This document shows, in pieces, positions 7,120 through 15,922 of a stretch of 64,000 nt of DNA. Every line of letters begins with the position of its first letter. Positions within the stretch are counted from its first letter, which is position 1. Made by a program: the position numbers and the translations under genes. The stretch spans positions 4,402,001-4,466,000 of the forward strand of contig NZ_BLLB01000002.1 of NCBI RefSeq assembly GCF_010723735.1, read 5' to 3'. Origin of the DNA: Mycolicibacterium hippocampi. Lineage in GTDB: Bacteria; Actinomycetota; Actinomycetes; Mycobacteriales; Mycobacteriaceae. The notes beneath the pieces were generated by a model. It did not search any database. It saw only the letters and a program-made list of their open reading frames with translations, and was not told the DNA's origin.

Positions 7120-10008
7120 TTACGACGGCGGCCCGACCGGCGTCGGCTCCGTCGTCTCCACCGGCCGCGGGTCGGGGGGACGCAACGGACGTTCGCGCAC
7201 CACCACCGGCCACCAGAACCATCGGCCCAGCAGAGTGGCGATCGACGGCATCATGAACGCGCGCACGACGAAGGTGTCGAACAGCAGACCCAACCCGATG
7301 GTGGTGCCGACCTGCGCGATCACCCGCAGGTCGCTGACCACCATGGAGGCCATGGTCAGCGCGAAGACGACACCCGCGAGCGTGACCACGCTGCCGGTAC
7401 CACCGATCGAGCGAATGATGCCGGTCTTGATCCCGGCACCGATCTCCTCCTTGAACCGCGACACCAGCAGCAGGTTGTAGTCCGATCCGACCGCGATCAG
7501 CGCGATGATCGACATCACCAGCACCATCCAGTGCAGCTCGATGCCGATGATGTGCTGCCAGATCAACACCGAGACCCCGAACGAGGCGCCCAACGACAGG
7601 ATCACGGTACCGACGATGACCAGCGAGGCGACCAGGCTGCGGGTCAGCAGCAGCATCACCATCAGCACCAGGCTCAGCGCGGCGAGGACTGCGATCATCA
7701 TGTCGTAGCGGGACCCGTCCGACATGTCCTTGAACGTCGCCGCGGTACCCGCGAGCTGGATCGTGGCGTCTTCCAGCGGGGTGCCCTTGAGCGCCTCGAT
7801 CGCCGCGATCTTGATGGGTTCGACCCGCGCGAGCGCCGCGGGTTCTGTCGGGTCGCCGCGGTGGGAGACCAGCATGCGCACGGTCTTGCCGTCGGGCGAG
7901 AAGAAACTCTCCATCGCCTGTTGGAAGTCCTTGTTCTCGAACACTTCCGGCGGCAAATAGAAGGAGTCGTCGTTTCTGGCCGCATCGAACGACTTCCCCA
8001 TCGCCGTGGAGTTCTCGCTCATCTCGTCCATCTGATCGTAGAACCCGCCCATGGTGGCGTAGGTCGTCAACATCATGTGACGCATGCTCTCCATGGTCTC
8101 GATCATCGGCGGGAACGTCGCGAGCATCTGCGGCAACAGCGTCCGCATCGTCTCCATGTTCACCAGCGCCTTGTCGAACGAGTCGGTCATGGTGCTGATG
8201 CCGTCCATCGAATCGAACAGCGACCGGAACGTCCAGCACATCGGGATGTTGTAGCAGTGCGGTTCCCAGTAGAAGTAATTCCGGATCGGACGGAACTGGT
8301 CATCGAAGTTGGCGATCATGTCGCGGACCTGATGCACGGTCTGCTGCATCTCGGTGAAGTCGTCGATCATCACCGTGGTGACGTTCGACAACTGCGTCAT
8401 CAGCCCGTACATGGTGCGCATGGTTCCGATCGTGCGGGCCAGGTCATCAGCCTGGACGCGCATGTCCTCCATCCGGTCCTGCATCAGCTTCATGTTCTGC
8501 TGCTGACCGACGCCCTGCATGCTGATCAGGAACGGGATCGAGGTGTTCTGGATCGGCGCCCCGTCCGGACGGGTCGGAGCCTGCACGCGTGCGACACCCT
8601 CGACGCCGAAGACCCTCTTGGCGAGCCGGTCCAACACCAGGAAATCGGTGGGGTTGCGCAGGTCGTGATCGGATTCGACGAGGAGGATCTCCGGGCTCAT
8701 CCGGGACAGCGAGAAGTGTTCCGTCGCAGCCTCCAACCCGGCGTTGGCCGGAATGGACTCCGGAACATAGCGGGTGTCGTCGTAGCTGGTCTGGTAGCCC
8801 GGCAGCGCGGCCAACCCGATGAAGGACAACGCCAGCGACGCCACCAGTATCGGTCCGGGCCAGCGGACCACCATGGTGCCGACGCGACGCCAGGCGCGGA
8901 TCCGCATGGCGCGCTTGGGCTCGAGGAGACCGAACCGGCTGCCGACGGTCACCACCGCCGGGCCGAGGGTGAGCGCGACGGCCATCCCGGCCAGGGTGCC
9001 CACCCCGCACGGCACACCCATGCTCTGGAAGTAGGGCATGCGTGTGAACGACAGGCAGAACATCGAGCCGGCGATGGTCAGTCCCGAGCCCAGCACGACG
9101 GGCGCCGTGCCGTGGAACATCTCGTAGTAGGCCTCTTCATGGGTGGCGCCGGCGGTTCGGGCCTCCTGATAACGGCCGACGAGGAAGATCGCGTAGTCGG
9201 TGCCCGCGGCCACAGCCAGCGAGATCAACAGGTTGGTCGCGAACGTCGACAGACCGATCAAGTCGTAGTGGGCCAGCGCAGCGACGACGCTTCGTGCCAG
9301 CCCCAACTGGACGAGGACCACCGCCAGCAGCAGCAGCACGGTCGAGATCGAGCGGTAGAAGAACAACAGCAGCACCGTGATCACCACGAAGGTGACCATC
9401 AGCACGAGCGCCATGCTGCTCTCGCCGGCGATGTTGACGTCGGCGGTCAATGGCGCCGGCCCGGTGACGTGCACCCGAACCCCGGGCGGCGGCGGTGAAT
9501 TGGCGACGATGTCTCGGACCGCTGCTACGGCCTCGTTGGACTCGGCCTCGCCCATGTTGCCGGCGAGGTTCAGCGTCGCGTACGCGGCTCGGCCGTCCGA
9601 GCTCTGTGCGGCCGCCTCGGTCAGCGAGTCACCCCACATGTCCTGGATGTTGCGGACATGCTCGGGCGCCGCCTCCAGCTTGTCGATCAGCTGGTCGTAG
9701 TAGTCGTGGGCGTCGTCACCGAGGGGCTGTTCGTTCTCGCTCTCCAGGACGATCAACGCGATCGAATCCGAGTCGGCCTCCTCGAAGAGCCGGCCCATGT
9801 CGGCCATCGCCTGCATCGACGGCGCATTGCTCGGGCTCATCGAGACCGAATTCTCGGCAGCGACGACCTCCAGTTGAGGCACGAGCACGTTGAGGGCAAC
9901 GAGCAGAAGCGTCCAACCCACGATGATGGGGATCGCGAGCCGTCGGATCGACTGCGCGAGGAATCTCGGTCGGCGCAGCGCCTCGCTGCGGTTGCCGGCG
10001 ACGTTCAT
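7120..10008 (-). CDS. mmpL: MmpL-family RND transporter (MmpL4/5-like siderophore exporter)
   Basis: 962 residues. Two halves each contain an MMPL/RND transmembrane bundle (for example IPIIVGWTLLLVALNVLV at the start, and LLFDTFVVRAFMMPSIATLLGRW near the end) separated by a large periplasmic loop rich in Met and aromatic residues (FYWEPHCYNIPMCWTFRSLFDSM). This long-loop layout is that of MmpL4/MmpL5, which export mycobactin and carboxymycobactin with MmpS4/5. The start at ATG 10008 shares one base with the mmpS stop (TGATG). A longer frame upstream only runs antiparallel in mmpS and is not used. An IdeR-like box upstream of mmpS and the nearby mycobactin locus support a siderophore role. Substrate is inferred. 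Confidence 0.9.
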   Translation of the reverse strand: MNVAGNRSEALRRPRFLAQSIRRLAIPIIVGWTLLLVALNVLVPQLEVVAAENSVSMSPSNAPSMQAMADMGRLFEEADSDSIALIVLESENEQPLGDDAHDYYDQLIDKLEAAPEHVRNIQDMWGDSLTEAAAQSSDGRAAYATLNLAGNMGEAESNEAVAAVRDIVANSPPPPGVRVHVTGPAPLTADVNIAGESSMALVLMVTFVVITVLLLFFYRSISTVLLLLAVVLVQLGLARSVVAALAHYDLIGLSTFATNLLISLAVAAGTDYAIFLVGRYQEARTAGATHEEAYYEMFHGTAPVVLGSGLTIAGSMFCLSFTRMPYFQSMGVPCGVGTLAGMAVALTLGPAVVTVGSRFGLLEPKRAMRIRAWRRVGTMVVRWPGPILVASLALSFIGLAALPGYQTSYDDTRYVPESIPANAGLEAATEHFSLSRMSPEILLVESDHDLRNPTDFLVLDRLAKRVFGVEGVARVQAPTRPDGAPIQNTSIPFLISMQGVGQQQNMKLMQDRMEDMRVQADDLARTIGTMRTMYGLMTQLSNVTTVMIDDFTEMQQTVHQVRDMIANFDDQFRPIRNYFYWEPHCYNIPMCWTFRSLFDSMDGISTMTDSFDKALVNMETMRTLLPQMLATFPPMIETMESMRHMMLTTYATMGGFYDQMDEMSENSTAMGKSFDAARNDDSFYLPPEVFENKDFQQAMESFFSPDGKTVRMLVSHRGDPTEPAALARVEPIKIAAIEALKGTPLEDATIQLAGTAATFKDMSDGSRYDMMIAVLAALSLVLMVMLLLTRSLVASLVIVGTVILSLGASFGVSVLIWQHIIGIELHWMVLVMSIIALIAVGSDYNLLLVSRFKEEIGAGIKTGIIRSIGGTGSVVTLAGVVFALTMASMVVSDLRVIAQVGTTIGLGLLFDTFVVRAFMMPSIATLLGRWFWWPVVVRERPLRPPDPRPVETTEPTPVGPPS

Positions 10009-10427
10009 CACGCCGCCTTGGTGAAGCAGTAGATGTAGGCGCTGACGTTGGTGATGGTGCGTTCGTCCTTCACTACGCCGTCGGCGGTGATCCGGCATCC
10101 GATGAAGTCGCCGTTACCCTGGGCCACGATGTTTCCCGACATCGCCGGCGAGTCGGTCTCGATGTCGATCGACCACGGAAGGGCGGCACCCACAAGCTGG
10201 TTGGGGTCGCCCTCAGCGTCGACGTAGTTGATGTCGGCGATCGCGCCCGGTTCGCCCCAGACCTCGTAGCGGACCACCTTCGGGTCGGACTTGTTGGAAT
10301 CCTCGGACATGCTCCCCGCATAGCTCGGCAGCTGCTGTGAGCCGAAGATGCCGCGGATCCGCCATACGCTGAACGCGCCGACAGCGAGCACGATGACCAG
10401 AACGAGCGGTAGCCATGCTCGTGCCAA
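10008..10427 (-). CDS. mmpS: MmpS-family accessory protein of the MmpL exporter
   Basis: 139 residues. One N-terminal membrane helix (WLPLVLVIVLAVGAFSVW) anchors a periplasmic domain with the MmpS signature: PKVVRYEVWG, GAALPWSIDIET, GCRITADGVVKDERT and a terminal YCFTKAA. It works with the downstream MmpL, to which it is coupled by a TGATG overlap. No ATG or GTG fits the start. TTG at 10427 is the first ordinary codon, but the only purine-rich site (AAGGA, 10450-10446) lies about 18 bases ahead and would suit an even rarer start near 10439-10442. The start is therefore uncertain by a few codons. Confidence 0.88.
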   Translation of the reverse strand: MARAWLPLVLVIVLAVGAFSVWRIRGIFGSQQLPSYAGSMSEDSNKSDPKVVRYEVWGEPGAIADINYVDAEGDPNQLVGAALPWSIDIETDSPAMSGNIVAQGNGDFIGCRITADGVVKDERTITNVSAYIYCFTKAA

Positions 10428-10481
10428 ACGGGTGAGAATCAGACGTCCTTCGCCCTCGGGTGCAGCTTCTGGGGTCGTTCA

Positions 10482-10500
10482 GAAGGGAAGGCTAACCTAT
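10482..10500 (-). promoter_or_regulatory. IdeR-like iron box upstream of mmpS-mmpL
   Basis: Plus-strand sequence GAAGGGAAGGCTAACCTAT compared with the mycobacterial IdeR consensus TTAGGTTAGGCTAACCTAA gives 14 of 19 matches by my count; the right half (CTAACCTAT) matches 8 of 9. It lies 55 bases ahead of the TTG start, where a repressor would cover the promoter. IdeR with iron represses siderophore genes, so this predicts low-iron induction of the exporter. Confidence 0.6.
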
Positions 10501-10538
10501 CTAATATCGGGCGGGTGAGCTACCCCCCGGGGGTGTGG

Positions 10539-11279
10539 TCAGCGCCACCGCGAGGTCAGCACCCCGAGCGCACCCAGCGCCACCGCGGCGGCCGTCGATG
10601 TCCGTAACACGGTCGGCCCCAACCGGACCGCCACCGCTCCGGCCTCCGTCAGCTCGGCCAGCTCGGCGTCGGCGATGCCTCCCTCGGGCCCGACCACCAG
10701 CGTCAGCGCCTCGGACTGCGCCAGCGCCACCTCGGTCAGGGGCCGGGCGGCCGACTCGTGCAGCACCAGCACCGTGGCCGGGTCTGCGGCCCGCACCCGG
10801 TCGACGAGTTCCCCGGTCGAAACGACGCCCTCGACGGCGGGGATGTAGGGCCGCCGGGACTGGCGGGCCGCCGAACGAGCCACCGCCCTCCAGCGCCGCA
10901 GGCCCTTCTCGACCTTTGCCGGCCCGTCCCAGCGCGCCACGCACCGCGACGCCTGCCACGCCACGAACGCGTCCGCTCCCACCTCCGTGGCGAGTTCTAC
11001 GGCGAGTTCGGAACGCTCGGCTTTGGGTAACGCCTGCACCACCGTGATCCCCGGCACCGGAGGCTGTACCTGATGACGTTCCTGCACCCGGGCCGTCAGC
11101 CGGCCCTTCGCGACGTCCTCGACGACGCAGTGCGCCACCGCACCGGCGCCGTCGCTCAGATCGAGGTGCTCCCCTGGACGGGTTCGGCGCACGTTGGCCG
11201 CGTGGAAGCCCTCGTCGCCGTCGACCACCGCGAGCTCGCCGGGTCCGGGCACCGCCTCGACGTAGAACAGGCTGCGCAC
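10539..11279 (-). CDS. rsmE: 16S rRNA (uracil1498-N3)-methyltransferase RsmE
   Basis: SPOUT-class methyltransferase that modifies U1498 of 16S rRNA with S-adenosylmethionine. 246 residues from GTG 11279 (VRSLFYVEAVPGPGELAVVDGDE). The C-terminal knot carries LTLVVGPEGGI and VRLGPTVLRTSTAAAVALG, the cofactor-binding hallmarks, and the middle has VVQALPKAERSELAVELATEVGADAF. A longer open frame reaching 11873 is only a reading through dnaJ2 and is discarded. It starts 8 bases after the dnaJ2 stop and is likely in the hrcA-dnaJ2-rsmE transcript. Confidence 0.95.
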   Translation of the reverse strand: MRSLFYVEAVPGPGELAVVDGDEGFHAANVRRTRPGEHLDLSDGAGAVAHCVVEDVAKGRLTARVQERHQVQPPVPGITVVQALPKAERSELAVELATEVGADAFVAWQASRCVARWDGPAKVEKGLRRWRAVARSAARQSRRPYIPAVEGVVSTGELVDRVRAADPATVLVLHESAARPLTEVALAQSEALTLVVGPEGGIADAELAELTEAGAVAVRLGPTVLRTSTAAAVALGALGVLTSRWR

Positions 11280-11286
11280 CGGTGGC

Positions 11287-12444
11287 CTAGCGGCCGGTGA
11301 ACGTTTCGCGCAGCCGGTTGAACAGACCGCCGCCGTGCGACGAGTTGTTGCTGTGGGCGGTGCGAACCTCGGCGGTGCCATTGGTGCGCTCCTTGAAGGC
11401 GCGCAGCAGCTCGACGTCCTCGTGGTCGAGCCGTGACGGAACGACGACGTCGATGTGGGCGTGCAGGTTGCCGCGGACACCCGAGCGCAGGTGTGGCATG
11501 CCGTGGCCGCGGAGCGTGGTGACCGAGCCGGGTTGGGTCCCGGCGCCGACGGTGATCTCGATGGGCCCGTCGATGATCGCCTCGACGGTGACGGTGGTGC
11601 CCAGCGCGGCGTCGACCATCGGCACCGAGATCGTGCAGTGCAGGTCGTCCCCGTCGCGGACGAAGACGTCGTGCGGCTTCTCGTGGACTTCGACATACAG
11701 GTCGCCGGCGGGGCCGCCACCGGGCCCGACCTCGCCCTGAGCCGCCAGCCGCACCCGCATCCCGTCCCCCACCCCGGCGGGGATCTTGACGCTGATGTCG
11801 CGGCGGGCCCGGACCCGGCCGTCCCCGGCGCACCTGTTGCACGGATCCGGGATGACCTCGCCGACGCCGCCACAGACCGGGCAGGGGCGGGACGTCATCA
11901 CCTGTCCCAGCAGCGAGCGTTGCACCGTCTGGATCTCACCGCGGCCCCCGCAGGTGTCACACGACACCGGCGTGGAGTTTCCGTGGGTGCCCTTGCCCTG
12001 GCACAGGTCGCACAGCACCGCGGTGTCGACCGTCACCTGCTTCGTCACCCCGGTCGCGCATTCCTCCAGGTCCAGCCGCATCCGCAGCAACGAGTCGGAG
12101 CCGGGACGCACCCGCCCGGTCGGCCCGCGCGAGGCGGCACCGCCGCCGAAGAACGCCTCGAACACGTCCCCCAGACCGCCGAACCCGGAGAATCCGCCGG
12201 CGCCGGCGCCGCCGGCTGCGGATTCCATCGGATCGCCACCGAGGTCGACGATCCGGCGCTTCTCCGGATCGCTGAGCACCTCGTAGGCGACGCTGATCTC
12301 CTTGAACCGGGCCTGGGCGGCCTCGTCGGGGTTGACGTCGGGGTGCAGCTCGCGCGCCAGCTTGCGATAGGCACGTTTGATCTCCGAGTCACTCGCACCG
12401 CTGCTCAACCCGAGCAGCCCGTAATAGTCGCGTGCCACGCTCAA
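11287..12444 (-). CDS. dnaJ2: Chaperone DnaJ (DnaJ2)
   Basis: Hsp40 co-chaperone that stimulates the ATPase of DnaK. 385 residues. The J domain is at 1-70 with His34-Pro35-Asp36, followed by a Gly/Phe-rich linker (AGGAGAGGFSGFGGLGDVF). The zinc-finger domain has all four CxxCxGxG repeats (CDLCQGKG, CDTCGGRG, CPVCGGVG, CNRCAGDG). The C-terminal substrate-binding domains follow. It lies downstream of hrcA with 38 bases between, the standard mycobacterial hrcA-dnaJ2 pair. Confidence 0.97.
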   Translation of the reverse strand: MSVARDYYGLLGLSSGASDSEIKRAYRKLARELHPDVNPDEAAQARFKEISVAYEVLSDPEKRRIVDLGGDPMESAAGGAGAGGFSGFGGLGDVFEAFFGGGAASRGPTGRVRPGSDSLLRMRLDLEECATGVTKQVTVDTAVLCDLCQGKGTHGNSTPVSCDTCGGRGEIQTVQRSLLGQVMTSRPCPVCGGVGEVIPDPCNRCAGDGRVRARRDISVKIPAGVGDGMRVRLAAQGEVGPGGGPAGDLYVEVHEKPHDVFVRDGDDLHCTISVPMVDAALGTTVTVEAIIDGPIEITVGAGTQPGSVTTLRGHGMPHLRSGVRGNLHAHIDVVVPSRLDHEDVELLRAFKERTNGTAEVRTAHSNNSSHGGGLFNRLRETFTGR

Positions 12445-12482
12445 CCTTTCCCACCCGCTGATCCGTCCGAGACGAACACCGA

Positions 12483-13514
12483 TCAGCGGCTACCTAGGAC
12501 CTCGCCAATATAGAGAGCAACCGCGGCGACATTGGCGATAGTTCCCGGATAGTCCATCCGAGTGGGACCCACCACACCCATGCCGCCGAACACCTTGCCC
12601 GAACTACCGTATGCCGTGCTCACCACCGAGGTGCCGGCCATCTGTTCGGCCTCTGTTTCATGGCCGATCCGGACGGTGACCTTACCCGCCTCCTGCTGCG
12701 CGGCCAGCAGGCGCAGTACCACCACCTGCTCCTCGAGCGCCTCGAGCACCGACCGCAGCGAGCCCCCGAAATCCGCGGTGTTGCGGGTGAGGTTGGCGGT
12801 GCCGCCCAGCATCAGCCGCTCCTCGCTGTGTTCGACCAGCGACTCGACCAGCACGGTCGCCGACCTGCCGACGGCATTGGCGAGCCGACCCTGGCCGTTG
12901 AGTTGCGAGGCCAGATCGGAGACCGCAATGGAGGCGGCGGCCAGCGGCTTGCCCTCCAACGCCTGCCCGAGAAGATCGCGCAGCTGGGACAGCTCGACAT
13001 CGTCGATGCCGTCGCCGAGCTCGACGATGCGCTGGTCCACCCGGCCGGAGTCGGTGATCACCACCAGCAGCAGCCGCGCCGGCGTCAGCGCCACCACCTC
13101 CAGATGCCGCACCGACGACGTCGACAGCGTCGGGTACTGCACGATCGCGACCTGGCGGGTCAGCTGAGCGAGCAGCCGCACCGCACGGCGCAGCACATCG
13201 TCCAGATCGACCCCGGACTCCAGGAACTTCAGGATCGCGCGGCGCTCCGCGCTGGACATCGGTTTGACGTTGTCGAGCCGGTCGACGAACTCGCGGTAGC
13301 CCTTCTCGGTGGGCACCCGCCCCGAGCTGGTGTGCGGCTGGGCGATGTAGCCCTCCGCTTCCAGCACCGCCATGTCGTTTCGCACCGTCGCGCTCGACAC
13401 CCCGAGGTTGTGGCGCTCGACCAGGGACTTGGAACCGATGGGCTCCTTGGTCGAGACGAAGTCGGCAACGATTGCGCGCAACACCTCGAATCGACGATCG
13501 TCAGCGCTGCCCAT
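12483..13514 (-). CDS. hrcA: Heat-inducible transcription repressor HrcA
   Basis: 343 residues. An N-terminal winged helix (DDRRFEVLRAIVADFVSTKEPIGSK and SSATVRNDMAVLEAEGYIAQPHTSSGRVPTEKGYREFVD) binds the CIRCE operator; the rest is the GAF-like dimer core. HrcA represses groE/dnaK-type heat-shock genes and is usually autoregulated or linked to dnaJ. I looked for a CIRCE element (TTAGCACTC-N9-GAGTGCTAA) upstream and saw none. A 20-base GC-rich palindrome at 13592-13611 is the only symmetrical site in the divergent intergenic region. Confidence 0.96.
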   Translation of the reverse strand: MGSADDRRFEVLRAIVADFVSTKEPIGSKSLVERHNLGVSSATVRNDMAVLEAEGYIAQPHTSSGRVPTEKGYREFVDRLDNVKPMSSAERRAILKFLESGVDLDDVLRRAVRLLAQLTRQVAIVQYPTLSTSSVRHLEVVALTPARLLLVVITDSGRVDQRIVELGDGIDDVELSQLRDLLGQALEGKPLAAASIAVSDLASQLNGQGRLANAVGRSATVLVESLVEHSEERLMLGGTANLTRNTADFGGSLRSVLEALEEQVVVLRLLAAQQEAGKVTVRIGHETEAEQMAGTSVVSTAYGSSGKVFGGMGVVGPTRMDYPGTIANVAAVALYIGEVLGSR

Positions 13515-13591
13515 TGTTCACCCACCTCTCGTCGGCCGTACCGGTCGACGTTCAGTTTACGGTGATCAGCGGCGGGTTCATCCCGCGGAGC

Positions 13592-13611
13592 AGCCCGGGC
13601 GCGCCCGGGCT
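13592..13611. repeat. 20-bp perfect palindrome between hrcA and Rv2375-like gene
   Basis: AGCCCGGGCGCGCCCGGGCT reads the same on both strands. It lies 78 bases upstream of hrcA and 63 bases upstream of the divergent small gene. It could be an operator or simply GC-rich chance; it does not resemble CIRCE. Confidence 0.6.
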
Positions 13612-13673
13612 CCAGGGGTTAACCTGGCAGACGGTCCGATATTGCGGGGGGCAAGGGCAGCGAAGGCGCGTCG

Positions 13674-13988
13674 ATGATCTTCAAGGGAGTCCGCGAGGGA
13701 AGGCCCTACCCCGACCACGGGCTGTCGCACCGGCAGTGGGCCCAGATCCCGCCGCGCCAGATCCGCCTCGACGAGTTGGTGATGACGACCACGGTGCTCG
13801 CCCTGGACCGGCTGCTGTCGGAGGACTCCACTTTCTACGGTGACCTGTTCCCGCATGCGGTCAGGTGGCGCGGCAGCGTCTACCTCGAAGACGGCCTGCA
13901 CCGGGCCGTGCGGGCGGCGCTGCGCAACCGGACGGTGCTGCACGCCCGGGTGTTCGACATGGACCTGCCGCTGCCCCAGCCGGGCTGA
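13674..13988 (+). CDS. Conserved mycobacterial protein (Rv2375-like)
   Basis: 104 residues, starts MIFKGVREGRPYPDHGLSHRQWAQIPPRQIRLDELV. The length and position right after divergent hrcA agree with Rv2375 of M. tuberculosis. The first 15 or so residues followed by 'RQIRLDELV' recall an antitoxin-like ribbon segment, but no partner toxin gene follows. No signal peptide, membrane helix or catalytic motif is visible. Function unknown. Confidence 0.7.
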   Translation: MIFKGVREGRPYPDHGLSHRQWAQIPPRQIRLDELVMTTTVLALDRLLSEDSTFYGDLFPHAVRWRGSVYLEDGLHRAVRAALRNRTVLHARVFDMDLPLPQPG

Positions 13989-14111
13989 GCCGCCACCTTT
14001 GCCGCGCGAGGGCGCGTGTCTGCACGCGACACACCGCAATTCTCTGGCGTTCAGCGCACGCTCGCCGCTCCTCACAGCGCCCAAACAGCCATGCGTGTAC
14101 ATCATGGAGGT

Positions 14112-14768
14112 ATGCGGGTGCTCGTGGCGGAGGACGAGCAGCTGCTCGCGGATGCGGTGGCCACGGGTCTGCGTCGGCACGCCATGGCTGTTGACGTGGT
14201 CTATGACGGCGCGAGCGCGCTCGAGCGGGCCACCGTCAACGACTACGACGTAGTGGTGCTCGACCGCGACCTGCCCGGGGTGTCCGGCGACGAGGTGTGT
14301 GCGACGCTGACTGGCGCCGGCGGCGATTCCCGGATCCTGATGCTGACCGCGGCGACCGCGGTGATGGACCGCGTGGCGGGTCTGCGCCTGGGCGCCGACG
14401 ACTATCTGATCAAACCTTTCGCGTTCGCCGAGTTGGTCGCCCGCGTGCAGGCCCTGGCTCGTCGGGCGCGTCCCGCCGTCCCACCGGTGCTCGAACGCAG
14501 CGGCATCCGGGTGGACCCGCACCAACGCACGGTACAGCGAGATGGCCGACCGATTCCTCTGTCCCGCAAAGAGTTTGCCGTTCTCACCGAGCTGTTGCAG
14601 GCCAACGGCGGGGTGGTGTCGGCCGAACAGTTGCTGGAAAAGGCGTGGGACGAGAACGTCGACCCGTTCACCGGCGTCGTCCGGTACACCATCATGATGC
14701 TGCGTCGTAAGCTCGGCGATCCGCCGGTGATCGACACCGACCCGGGCGTCGGGTATCGCATCCGATGA
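14112..14768 (+). CDS. OmpR/PhoB-family response regulator
   Basis: 218 residues from ATG 14112. The receiver domain (1-115) has the acidic pocket Glu8/Asp9, phosphoacceptor Asp51 (VVVLDRDLPG), the Thr switch (MLTAATA) and Lys in LIKPFAF. The C-terminal winged helix (about 130-218) has LSRKEFAVLTELLQANGGVVS and the recognition region VRYTIMMLRRKLGD. A GGAGG sits only 1 base before this ATG, so translation may instead start at ATG 14091 (7 residues longer). It overlaps the sensor kinase gene by 4 bases, so they form a two-component system. Targets are not known. Confidence 0.93.
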   Translation: MRVLVAEDEQLLADAVATGLRRHAMAVDVVYDGASALERATVNDYDVVVLDRDLPGVSGDEVCATLTGAGGDSRILMLTAATAVMDRVAGLRLGADDYLIKPFAFAELVARVQALARRARPAVPPVLERSGIRVDPHQRTVQRDGRPIPLSRKEFAVLTELLQANGGVVSAEQLLEKAWDENVDPFTGVVRYTIMMLRRKLGDPPVIDTDPGVGYRIR

Positions 14769-15922
14769 CGCCCCGATCCCGGCGTCGGTCGACCATCCGA
14801 TGGCGCCTGACCGTCCTGTACGCCGGCGCCTTCTTCCTGGCCGGAGCCGTCCTCATCGCCCTGACGTACTTCTATTTGCATCAGTCGCTCTACAACCGCC
14901 CTGCCGGCGCCCAGGGCGTCGTGAGCCAGTTCCTCGATGATCGCGGCGTGCGGAACCGTCCCGTGGTCGACGGCCTGTTCCGCGCCCTCGCCACCGAGGC
15001 TGAGCGGGAGCGACGCGACACCCTACGCGGCATGCTGACCTGGTCGCTGGTGTCGCTGGGCGCCGTCGGCCTCGTGGCGGGGGCATTCGGCTGGTTGCTG
15101 GCCGGGCGCGCGCTGGCACCGCTGCAGAACGTCACCGCGACTGCACGCCGGGTCGCTGACCGCAGCCTGCACGAACGGATCACGCTGGACGGCCCGAACG
15201 ACGAGATCAAGGAATTGGCAGACACTTTCGACGCGATGCTGGAGCGGCTGGACCGCGCATTCGACGGACAACGCCGATTCGTGGCCAACGCCTCACACGA
15301 GTTGCGTACCCCCTTGGCGATCAATCGGACTTTGATCGAGGTCGCACTGCAGGACCCGGACACCCCCGCGGCAACCCGCAAGCTGGGCGAAACGCTTCTG
15401 GGTGTCAACCACCGCAACGAACGCCTCATCGACGGCCTACTGGTACTTGCCAGCAGCGATCAGCAATTGCAGGTACGCGCCCGGGTGGACCTGGGAAAGA
15501 TCACCGATCGCGCGGTGGCGATGGCCAACCCACCCAACGGCGTCCGGATCCGCGCCGATCTACCGCCGACTCCAGTCCTGGGCGATCCGGCACTACTGGA
15601 GCGCGTCGCCCAGAACCTCATCGACAACGCTGTGCGGTACAACGTGACCGAGGGTGGATGGGTGGACGTATCGGTCAGCGCATCCGATGGCGTTGCCCGC
15701 CTAGCCGTGACGAACTCCGGCCCAGTGGTGGCCGGCGCGGACATTCCCGCCCTGTTCGAACCATTCCGCCGGCTGGCCGGAACCGAGCGGATCGGCTTCG
15801 GTGCGGGCCTTGGTCTTTCGATCGTCCGTTCGGTGGCGACCGCCCACGGCGGCGAGGTACACGCGGTGCCCCGCCCCGAGGGCGGCCTGGTAGTGACGGT
15901 CACACTGCCGTCACGTCAGTAG
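14765..15922 (+). CDS. Sensor histidine kinase
   Basis: 385 residues. Membrane helices lie at about 12-36 and 92-114 with a short extracytoplasmic loop between them. A HAMP region (RALAPLQNVTATARRVADRSL) leads into the dimerisation helix with phosphoacceptor His178 (FVANASHELRTPLA). The ATPase domain has N (LIDNAVRY) and G (GFGAGLGLSIV) boxes. It partners the response regulator upstream (ATGA overlap). The short sensor loop of about 50 residues gives no hint of its signal. Its stop overlaps the stop of the convergent hemophore-like gene by 7 bases. Confidence 0.94.
   Translation: MTPRSRRRSTIRWRLTVLYAGAFFLAGAVLIALTYFYLHQSLYNRPAGAQGVVSQFLDDRGVRNRPVVDGLFRALATEAERERRDTLRGMLTWSLVSLGAVGLVAGAFGWLLAGRALAPLQNVTATARRVADRSLHERITLDGPNDEIKELADTFDAMLERLDRAFDGQRRFVANASHELRTPLAINRTLIEVALQDPDTPAATRKLGETLLGVNHRNERLIDGLLVLASSDQQLQVRARVDLGKITDRAVAMANPPNGVRIRADLPPTPVLGDPALLERVAQNLIDNAVRYNVTEGGWVDVSVSASDGVARLAVTNSGPVVAGADIPALFEPFRRLAGTERIGFGAGLGLSIVRSVATAHGGEVHAVPRPEGGLVVTVTLPSRQ

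Noticed and set aside
7531..9498. 655-codon plus-strand open frame rich in His, Gln and Arg
   Set aside because: It is antisense to mmpL, has low-complexity composition typical of reverse-frame reading of GC-rich genes, and no ribosome-binding site or family motif.
10539..11873. 444-codon version of RsmE
   Set aside because: The first 198 codons run inside dnaJ2 in another frame; RsmE similarity starts only at GTG 11279.
13515..13673. CIRCE operator for HrcA
   Set aside because: No TTAGCACTC-N9-GAGTGCTAA-like pattern found in the hrcA upstream region.
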